DNA of 18,468 bases from contig JBLHKE010000051.1 of NCBI GenBank assembly GCA_047619485.1, forward strand, positions 1 to 18,468, given 5' to 3'. This DNA comes from JBLHKE01 sp047619485 (lineage in GTDB: Bacteria > Verrucomicrobiota > Verrucomicrobiia > Verrucomicrobiales > DEV007). The notes under the pieces are model-generated. The model did not search any database. It had not been told where the DNA came from and saw nothing but the letters and a program-made list of their open reading frames with translations. Shown one piece after another: positions 5,636 through 11,819 of the stretch (position 1 is its first letter; every line of letters begins with the position of its first letter). The translations under genes and the position numbers were made by a program.

Positions 5636-7906
5636 ACCAATGCAGCGAATCCGGAACACCGCTGCAGGCATGCCCCAAGTGCCTAGAATCCGTAGAACCA
5701 AACGGTTCGTTGTCAGCGGTTTCTCTAAGTGTAGCTCATACCGCCCGCTTCGGTGGTTGCGAACCTTACAAACTGTACGCTTTTCGCTATCGATGATGTC
5801 AAAGTCTCTGATTAGGAATGGCACAACTTCCTCTGGATGCGTCATCAGAACACTCTCCATTGGGTGATCCCAGTCAGCATCTAACTCGATGATCAAGCGG
5901 TTCATTGTTACCGGCCGCTCCCAACTCAAGATCAATTCGGGCTGGGGGTCGTCGCTCGCAGCAACCCATGCGTTTGGCGCCTCGACCGGACGCGATGGAC
6001 CGGTGAGAACATTCTCTGGCCGGAACATTGAGACCGGTGGATCCACCGTGATGGCAAGGTTCCTTCCTTCGGGACGGCGTTTCGGCAGCCAGAACTCGAA
6101 GTCGTCGATGCCGATGCCAACTGGCGGCTCTTGCCGAGCTGAGGTCGCAACTGCCTTGTTGTAGGCATTCGAAAGTCCGAGCACACCAGTCAGACGTTCG
6201 CCGCTCACCCTAACTCTGACAGCAGGGTCCTCACAGATGGTGACGAAATGATAACCCGGACGCTCGACCGGACTGAGGAAGCTCGCTTTTATTGTGGACT
6301 GGCCTGCTTCGAACGGGATCTCAAGCGCCTCGATTAACTCGTCTGGGGTAAAATTTCCGGGTCGCTTGGAGCGGCGCAGCTCGATCCTCAGGGCACCTTT
6401 TTGTTCGGCGTTGATCTCGAACTCGAAAGCTGGCTTGGTTTCGGCGGCGAGCGGGAGAAGCATCGCCCAGCCGTTGTCGAGTTGGACCCACGCCTTGTTC
6501 GGGCTCAACTCTTGTAGAACATAGTGCGATGTAGCGGTCGCAGTCGCACTGGCCGCCAGATCGTTGCCATCTTGAGGATCACAGCTAGGCAAAAATTGCC
6601 CCACGCGTGAAAGTCGCCGCTGCAGATCTGCAATCTCGCCACCGATAGCCCTCGGCAGAAGTCCCCTCTCCCGGCAGAGGGCGGCCGCTACGGCGACCGC
6701 CTGCCCCCCCGCAGCGCAAGTTGCCATCACCCGTGTTGACCCGAAGGCGACATGGCTGGCGCTGATGATGCGCCCGGCAAGAAACAGATTGTCGATGTTG
6801 CGACTGTAGTAGCTGCGGTAAGGAATTCCGTAAACGCCTTTCGAGTGCCACTGCGTGCAGGCCGGGAGCTCCGAGTAAACTCCGTCTGCCGGGTGGAGGT
6901 CGAGCGCCCAGCCACCGTGCGCGACGACGTCGTCAAATTCGGTCTGCCCGACGACGTCGGATTGGCGCATGATGTAATCGCCTTCAAAGCGCCTGCTCTC
7001 GCGTTTGCCTGGAATGTGCCCCACCCACTCTAGGGTCAAAGTTTCCGCCTCGGGGAAATCACCCGAGTTCTTGATGTGATCCCACACGCCGTAGATGACC
7101 TTCCACAGCTCCCATTTGATGTCCTCGGTCTGGTGGACGGTGTCGAGCCGTCCGCCGTACTCGAGCCACCAGAAATTGCAGCCCTGCATGTTGGTATTGA
7201 AGCGGCGGTAGTGTTTGATCTTCGAAACGTCCGTCAGCGCCCAGCTGGGCGCGGTGTATTTGACCGGACTGCCGACGTCCTTGGTGTAAAAGTACATCGA
7301 GTGGCCGAGAAGTTCGCCGAAGCTCTCGTCGGGAGCGAAGCCCTCACCGAACTCGTCCTTCGACTCAGCACCCATCCGGAATGCCGCGCCAGCCATGAAA
7401 CCGACGACGCCGTCGCCCGAGGCGTCACAGAAAAGGGGGGCACGCAGAAGATAGCGGGTCGAGTTCTGCGAGCAGAACGCGTGGACGGCAGAGATCGAAT
7501 CCGGCCCGTCCTTGTCGAGGTCGAACGCCGCAGTGTTGAGCAGCAGCGTGATCTTGGGTTCTTCGACGCACTTCTCAAGGATGATCGTGTCGAGGATCAG
7601 CGGGTTTCCCTGGCGGTTGCGAAAAAGGTTCTCCTCGAGGATCTCGTTGATCACGCCGCCCTCGCGCGCCCAGCGGTTGTTGTTGCCCATGTGCGAAGTC
7701 GCGCCGAGGACCCACAGGCGCACCTCGCTGGATGCGTTGCCGCCAAGCACTGGCCGATCTTGTACCAGAACAACCTCCAAGCCCTCGCGGGCGGCGGTGA
7801 TCGCGCAGCAGGTTCCCGCCAAGCCACCGCCGACGATGACGAGATCGGCGTCGAGCTCGACAGCATTGAGGGCGCGTTTATTTCCGCTTGGTGGTTCTTC
7901 GATCAT
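5633..7906 (-). CDS. FAD-dependent oxidoreductase with C-terminal beta-domain extension
   Basis: This 757-residue protein has no signal peptide, so it is probably cytoplasmic. The N-terminal ~430 residues are a glutathione-reductase-like FAD oxidoreductase (FAD_oxidored type). The dinucleotide motif is VIVGGGLAGTCCAITAAREG with GGGLAG at 26-31. It is followed by VLGGNASSEVRLW, CDASGDGVVGFMAGA and the FAD-closing segment LFLAGRIISASHVAFGSTRV. The remaining ~320 residues are predicted beta-rich. Residues about 625-755 look like a discoidin-type (F5/8 C) sandwich (ENVLTGPSRP, LILSWERPVTMNRLIIELD, TTNRLVLRI). Such enzymes are often mislabelled xanthan lyase. The ATG overlaps the symporter stop (ATGA), so the enzyme probably oxidises what that transporter imports. 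The substrate is unknown. Confidence 0.9.
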   Translation of the reverse strand: MIEEPPSGNKRALNAVELDADLVIVGGGLAGTCCAITAAREGLEVVLVQDRPVLGGNASSEVRLWVLGATSHMGNNNRWAREGGVINEILEENLFRNRQGNPLILDTIILEKCVEEPKITLLLNTAAFDLDKDGPDSISAVHAFCSQNSTRYLLRAPLFCDASGDGVVGFMAGAAFRMGAESKDEFGEGFAPDESFGELLGHSMYFYTKDVGSPVKYTAPSWALTDVSKIKHYRRFNTNMQGCNFWWLEYGGRLDTVHQTEDIKWELWKVIYGVWDHIKNSGDFPEAETLTLEWVGHIPGKRESRRFEGDYIMRQSDVVGQTEFDDVVAHGGWALDLHPADGVYSELPACTQWHSKGVYGIPYRSYYSRNIDNLFLAGRIISASHVAFGSTRVMATCAAGGQAVAVAAALCRERGLLPRAIGGEIADLQRRLSRVGQFLPSCDPQDGNDLAASATATATSHYVLQELSPNKAWVQLDNGWAMLLPLAAETKPAFEFEINAEQKGALRIELRRSKRPGNFTPDELIEALEIPFEAGQSTIKASFLSPVERPGYHFVTICEDPAVRVRVSGERLTGVLGLSNAYNKAVATSARQEPPVGIGIDDFEFWLPKRRPEGRNLAITVDPPVSMFRPENVLTGPSRPVEAPNAWVAASDDPQPELILSWERPVTMNRLIIELDADWDHPMESVLMTHPEEVVPFLIRDFDIIDSEKRTVCKVRNHRSGRYELHLEKPLTTNRLVLRILGTWGMPAAVFRIRCIG

Positions 7907-9648
7907 TCTGAAAATTCGTTGGGCTTCTGCCCGGAAAGTTTGAGCGTTACGGCCGACACCACACCGAGCGCTGCCGCGAACGCCAACAGCGCGCCTCGGC
8001 TCTGCTCGTTCACCAGCGTCAGCACGAACATCATCAGGCTACACGCAGCCATGCACCAACCAACCACCAAGGCCGGGACTCGGCTGGATTTTGGATCTTG
8101 TTCTCCCGTGTCCTTGTCGAGCGCTTCGACGCGCGCCCAACCAGGGGACTCGCGCCGCGCTAAGGCCACCGTCGCCGCGGTCACCAGCAGGGGCAAAACG
8201 ACACCGATGAAGGTTTCTACGAGCTTGCTGTTCGCATTGAGCCAACCGATCAAACCGGCATCGCCAGCGGGCATGGCGAAGCGGAAGGCGAGACCTAGCG
8301 GAAAGCACAGGCCGACCGTCCACCAGAGGGCCCGGGTCGGAACTTTGCGGTTGAACAAACCCCACAAGCACGGCGCAAGCAGCGGCACGACCATCAATTC
8401 GGTCACCGCAATAACGACCCTCTCCGCCCCGCCCAGAAACGGGATACCGAGTGCAATCCCGCTGATGACGATCCCTAACAGAACCGTAAATACCCTCCCG
8501 GCACGCACCAATTGGCGGTCATCAAGCCCCGGGCGTAGCCGGCCATAGATATCGTTGGTGAGCACACTGGAGAACACATTCAGCTGGGTGCTGACGAGGC
8601 TGGCCGTGGCCGAAAACATCGCCGCCATCATCAGGCCGACCATGCCCACCGGCAACACAGATTGGCAACTTAGGATGTAGGCATTCTCAGCGAGCGCCGT
8701 GATTTCAGCCTCGCTCGCACCCTCGGGGATCGGGTTGCGCAAGCGCCAAAGCAACGGTGGGGCGAGCCATAGAAATGGGCTGACAAGGTAGAGCACGCCG
8801 AACAAATAGTTCGCCTTGCGCGCGTCCTTCGCGGTCGGCACACACAGGCTGCGCTGCACGAACGCCCACTCGGCCCCGATCATGAAATAGTGGATCGCAA
8901 GCCAGCCGATGAGGAAAAACCAGGTGTACTTCGGACCAGATGTGAGCGAAAAGAATCCCTCCGGCGCATTTTGAAAAATCGGTCCAGGATCCCCGATCTG
9001 CATCAGCGTGAGAACGACGACGAAAATCACCGAGAGGTTCAGAATGATGAACTGCAGGACGTCAGTCATCAGCACCGCCCACAGACCGCCCATCATCGTG
9101 TAGACCACGATGATCACGCCGAAGGTGACGATCGCAATCCCGAGCCACTTGTCCGCGGACTGATTTCCTCCGGTCGCCGCGACCATCAAACGGGCGATCG
9201 CATACAAAGCTCCCGCGGATCCCACCACGCGCAAAGTCATGAGCATCCACGTGTAAAAATGTAGCGCAGCTCCGCCGAAGCGGCGCTCGACGAACTCCGC
9301 AGGCGTGCGGACGCCGATCTCTTTCCACCGGCCAGCGACGAAGCGCCCAACAAGCAGGGCCGCAATTCCGTACATTAGATTGATCATCACCGCCACCAAC
9401 CCGTGCTTGAACGCCACACCGCCCCACACGACGAAGGTGTTCGCAGAGAACATCGTCATGAAGGCGCTCAGCCCGCTGGTCCACCACGGCGATTTTCCAC
9501 CCGCCGAAAAGAAGTCCGACGAGTTTTTTACCATCCGGCCAAGCAGGATTCCAAGGAGAACCGTGCCGGCCAGATAGGCGCTCAGAACGATCCAGTCAGC
9601 GCTGTGCATGATTTGATCGAAGCGATAAAACGCTTCTCTCGCCCGCAT
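7903..9648 (-). CDS. SSS-family sodium:solute symporter
   Basis: This 581-residue integral membrane protein has about 13-14 hydrophobic segments along its whole length. The N-terminus (WIVLSAYLAGTVLLG), the SSS-type segment FFSAGGKSPWWTSGLSAFMT with SANTFVVWGG, and helices near GWLAIHYFMIGAEWAFVQRS and FSATASLVSTQLNVFSS support the SSS (SSF) family. These carriers couple Na+ influx to uptake of sugars, organic acids, amino acids or sialic acid. The first ATG (9648) has AGGA six bases upstream; Met14 is an alternative start giving the more usual short N-terminus. It is the promoter-proximal gene of the operon with the FAD oxidoreductase, with 4-bp overlap. Substrate cannot be told from sequence. 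Confidence 0.92.
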   Translation of the reverse strand: MRAREAFYRFDQIMHSADWIVLSAYLAGTVLLGILLGRMVKNSSDFFSAGGKSPWWTSGLSAFMTMFSANTFVVWGGVAFKHGLVAVMINLMYGIAALLVGRFVAGRWKEIGVRTPAEFVERRFGGAALHFYTWMLMTLRVVGSAGALYAIARLMVAATGGNQSADKWLGIAIVTFGVIIVVYTMMGGLWAVLMTDVLQFIILNLSVIFVVVLTLMQIGDPGPIFQNAPEGFFSLTSGPKYTWFFLIGWLAIHYFMIGAEWAFVQRSLCVPTAKDARKANYLFGVLYLVSPFLWLAPPLLWRLRNPIPEGASEAEITALAENAYILSCQSVLPVGMVGLMMAAMFSATASLVSTQLNVFSSVLTNDIYGRLRPGLDDRQLVRAGRVFTVLLGIVISGIALGIPFLGGAERVVIAVTELMVVPLLAPCLWGLFNRKVPTRALWWTVGLCFPLGLAFRFAMPAGDAGLIGWLNANSKLVETFIGVVLPLLVTAATVALARRESPGWARVEALDKDTGEQDPKSSRVPALVVGWCMAACSLMMFVLTLVNEQSRGALLAFAAALGVVSAVTLKLSGQKPNEFSE

Positions 9649-9693
9649 TAGGCGTCCTGGTGATGGTTCTGGTCATTCGTTTTTCAGCGTACA

Positions 9694-9711
9694 CAAACTT
9701 GCGCAAATTTG
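9694..9711. promoter_or_regulatory. 18-bp near-perfect palindrome, candidate operator
   Basis: CAAACTTGCGCAAATTTG has dyad symmetry in 8 of 9 base pairs around a central CG (TTGCGCAA). It sits just downstream of a -10-like TAATAT on the minus strand, so a bound protein would cover the transcription start of the symporter operon. LacI-type operators have this form, while AraC-type domains usually bind direct repeats, so the binding protein is not certain. Confidence 0.5.
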
Positions 9712-9716
9712 AAACT

Positions 9717-9744
9717 ATATTACGTATTATTCCACCTCGATGAA
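9717..9744 (-). promoter_or_regulatory. Possible promoter of the symporter/oxidoreductase operon
   Basis: On the minus strand, TTCATC (9744-9739) and TAATAT (9722-9717) are separated by 16 bp. The -10 is good and the -35 is weak, as expected for an activator-dependent promoter. It lies about 70 bp upstream of the symporter ATG. Confidence 0.4.
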
Positions 9745-9799
9745 CCGCTAATTAGAGCCAGAGTCGACCAGCAAATTTCACTCTGCGATTTACATTCTA

Positions 9800-9811
9800 G
9801 GTTTATAAACC
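9800..9811. promoter_or_regulatory. Perfect 12-bp palindrome before the regulator gene
   Basis: GGTTTATAAACC is a perfect dyad ending 13 bp before the regulator ATG. It could be an autoregulatory site or an A/T-rich promoter element (TATAAA). No convincing -35 box was found at the right distance. Confidence 0.35.
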
Positions 9812-9824
9812 ATTCTCATCCCCA

Positions 9825-10952
9825 ATGGAAATACGCCATATCGGCCTCATGATCGAATCGTTGAGCGGATACGGCTCGCCGATTCTCAAAGGCATCAGTC
9901 GTTACGCACAGCAGAAGAACGATTGGAGAATCGCCTTCTTCGATCGGGAACGGCGCGAGCTGGCTGACCTGCTAGCAAGCTGGGAGGGCGACGGGATTAT
10001 CTGCACTGCGGTCGATCAGCGCTTTGGCGACGCCGCCCTGGGGCGGAAGATCCCAGTGGTTAACGTCGCAGCCCTAATCGATGAACCAAAACTGCTCACG
10101 GTAATCGGTGACGACCACGCCGCCGGGCGCATGGGAGCCGAGTTTTTTCTGGATCGCGGCTTCCAGAACTTTGGATTTATCAGACGACGCGACAGTAGCC
10201 GCTATGCGAAAAACCGCTCCGATGGGTTCTCTGATCGATTGGCGGAAAATGGGTTCAAGGCGGAGTCGATCTCGCTTTCTCAGGGAAATGCAGACAGCGA
10301 ACTCGTAGAATGGATCGGATCCCTACCTCGCCCCCTGGCATTGTTGGGAGCAATCGACCGGCTCGGGGCGACAGCGCTCGAGGCGTGCTGGAAACTCGAC
10401 CTAAAGGTTCCGGAAGAGGTTGCGGTACTCGGGATCGGAAATCACGAGCAGATGTGCGAGCTGTGTTCTCCAAACCTGTCGAGCGTCCACCTGGACATGG
10501 AACGCCGCGGCTACGAAGCGGCCGCGCTCCTGGATCGGACACTGAACAACGAGCCGCGACCAGAGGAAGCGATCCTGATTCAGCCTGCCCACGTCGTGGA
10601 GCGCCATTCGACCGATATTTTCGCCTTCGAGGACGACGATCTGGTCAGTGCGCTGAGGTTCATCCGCGACGGCGCAACGAAGACGATACGAGTCAGCGAC
10701 GTGGTTGCAGTGACCAAACTCTCGCGGCGCTCGCTCGAGGGGCGCTTCGCAAAGCACCTCGACCGGACGATCCATGAGGAGATCTGGCGATCGCACTTCG
10801 ACCTCGCCCAGCGCATGCTCACCTCGTCCGATCTGGGATTGCAAGAAGTGGCGGAACGCTCCGGTTTCCGCACCGCCAGCTCGCTCATCAATCTGTTCGG
10901 CAAACACAAGGGCATGACGCCGAAGGAATATCGGATCGCCAACCGGCGCTGA
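9825..10952 (+). CDS. XylR-like transcriptional regulator (sugar-binding domain + AraC HTH)
   Basis: This 375-residue protein has the architecture of E. coli XylR. A LacI-type periplasmic-binding-like sensor domain starts directly at the N-terminus (about 5-265; IGLMIESLSGYGSPILKGI, VPEEVAVLGIGNHEQMCEL, LDMERRGYEAAALLD). A C-terminal AraC double helix-turn-helix follows (about 270-372; IRVSDVVAVTKLSRRSLEGR, then LQEVAERSGFRTASSLINLF and the GMTPKEYR signature). Members sense a sugar or sugar-like ligand and activate or repress adjacent catabolic genes. It diverges from the symporter/oxidoreductase operon across 176 bp containing two palindromes, so it is the obvious regulator of that operon. 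The ATG has no Shine-Dalgarno match. The ligand is unknown, and homology to XylR does not imply xylose. Confidence 0.9.
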   Translation: MEIRHIGLMIESLSGYGSPILKGISRYAQQKNDWRIAFFDRERRELADLLASWEGDGIICTAVDQRFGDAALGRKIPVVNVAALIDEPKLLTVIGDDHAAGRMGAEFFLDRGFQNFGFIRRRDSSRYAKNRSDGFSDRLAENGFKAESISLSQGNADSELVEWIGSLPRPLALLGAIDRLGATALEACWKLDLKVPEEVAVLGIGNHEQMCELCSPNLSSVHLDMERRGYEAAALLDRTLNNEPRPEEAILIQPAHVVERHSTDIFAFEDDDLVSALRFIRDGATKTIRVSDVVAVTKLSRRSLEGRFAKHLDRTIHEEIWRSHFDLAQRMLTSSDLGLQEVAERSGFRTASSLINLFGKHKGMTPKEYRIANRR

Positions 10953-10973
10953 AAAATACTGGCACCTGTCGGA

Positions 10974-11060
10974 TCAGAGCTCCAATGCCACGATCCCTCG
11001 CTTCACTTCCGTGGTCGCGGTCTGGGTTCGGTCGTTTACACCCAGTTTGGTGAAGATGCG
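10974..11060 (-). pseudogene. 3' remnant of a LuxR/NarL-type regulator gene
   Basis: On the minus strand, 28 codons plus a stop read RIFTKLGVNDRTQTATTEVK and end GIVALEL. This matches the recognition-helix end and C-terminal tail of LuxR-type DNA-binding domains (typical pattern RIFxKLGVxDRTQAxxxAxxRGI). In-frame upstream residues (LSPADS) do not continue the domain, so the rest of the gene is missing or rearranged. It lies between the XylR-like gene and the toxin-antitoxin promoter, pointing to an old deletion or insertion boundary. Confidence 0.65.
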
Positions 11061-11092
11061 TGAATCTGCCGGGGAGAGTGGGGCACAATGCC

Positions 11093-11121
11093 TTGACGAA
11101 TATTCAGATTCAGCATATAAT
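11093..11121 (+). promoter_or_regulatory. Near-consensus sigma-70 promoter of the toxin-antitoxin pair
   Basis: TTGACG (11093-11098) and TATAAT (11116-11121) are separated by exactly 17 bp, giving 11 of 12 consensus bases. Transcription should start near 11128, leaving a leader of under 20 nt before the antitoxin ATG, with no clear Shine-Dalgarno sequence. Confidence 0.75.
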
Positions 11122-11142
11122 TAACATTGAATTCACTGTTAA
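11121..11142. promoter_or_regulatory. 22-bp palindromic operator at the antitoxin promoter
   Basis: TTAACA and TGTTAA arms flank an inner TGAATTCA dyad. The full 22 bp is symmetric in 10 of 11 pairs. It overlaps the end of the -10 box and the expected start site, as in autoregulated Phd/YefM modules where the antitoxin or its complex represses the promoter. Confidence 0.65.
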
Positions 11143-11145
11143 GCC

Positions 11146-11427
11146 ATGGTCAAAGCCACCTCTATCAAGCCCCTCTCGGATTTCGTTCGCAATACCAAGT
11201 CCCATATCGAGACCCTGAAATCGTCCTCAGAACCTGAAATTCTGACGGTCAATGGTGAAGCCACCATTGTCGTACAAGACGTTGAATCCTACGAGCGGAT
11301 GGCCATGCTGGCCGACCAGGCGCGTCAGGATGCTCGGCTACAGGCCGCGATGGAGTATTTCCAAAAGGGCGGGCAGGGAATCAAGGCAGACGACGTGTTC
11401 GCCTCTCTTGAGAAAAAATATCTCTAA
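11146..11427 (+). CDS. Phd/YefM-family antitoxin
   Basis: This is a 93-residue protein. The N-terminal part (KATSIKPLSDFVRNTKSHIE) is the usual DNA-binding Phd/YefM segment, and EILTVNGEATIVVQDVESYE is the family beta-strand signature. The charged helical C-terminus (about 55-93) is the expected toxin-neutralising region. It is followed after 3 bp by a RelE/ParE-type toxin gene, and its own promoter and palindrome lie directly upstream. It likely binds that palindrome and blocks the toxin. Confidence 0.9.
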   Translation: MVKATSIKPLSDFVRNTKSHIETLKSSSEPEILTVNGEATIVVQDVESYERMAMLADQARQDARLQAAMEYFQKGGQGIKADDVFASLEKKYL

Positions 11428-11430
11428 CGC

Positions 11431-11748
11431 ATGCAGAAATACGGGATCGTTTTCGCGCCGACCGCTGCCGAGGATCTTGATAAGATTCTCGCTTGGCTCA
11501 CCGAGGAAGCTCCGGAGAAAGTCGAAGAATGGTTCGCGGCGCTCAAAGAAGATATTAATTCCCTCTCACAGATGCCGGAACGTTGCCCCCTCGCCCCAGA
11601 AAACGGAATGTGGGGAGACGAGGTGATCCGCCAATTTTTGTTCCAGCAATATCCGTCCAAATACCGCATTCTGTTTACCATCAACGGCGAGAGTGTCCGC
11701 ATCCTCAATGTCCGCCACGGGGCGCGACGGTTTCTGCACGAGGAGTAG
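11431..11748 (+). CDS. RelE/ParE-family toxin
   Basis: This is a 105-residue protein with the RelE/ParE fold pattern. It opens with a beta-strand (KYGIVFAPTAAEDLDKILAW), continues with a helical pair including NSLSQMPERCPLAPENG, and ends with strands carrying the conserved basic residues (KYRILFTINGESVRILNVRH, then GARRFL). RelE members cleave mRNA on the ribosome and ParE members poison gyrase; the sequence alone does not separate them. It starts 3 bp after the antitoxin stop with weak Shine-Dalgarno support, so coupling is likely. The C-terminus appears complete, and it converges with the GH31 gene 71 bp away. Confidence 0.9.
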   Translation: MQKYGIVFAPTAAEDLDKILAWLTEEAPEKVEEWFAALKEDINSLSQMPERCPLAPENGMWGDEVIRQFLFQQYPSKYRILFTINGESVRILNVRHGARRFLHEE

Positions 11749-11819
11749 GGGAATCATTCATACGCCTCAGAACGACTGGATGCCCCGTGCGATCTCGTGG
11801 ACAGTGATAAGACAGATCC

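Noticed and set aside
7076..8548. 490-codon open frame on the plus strand
   Set aside because: It is antisense to the symporter and FAD oxidoreductase genes, both of which match known families over their full length. Its translation has no recognisable domain and is typical of a GC-rich shadow frame.
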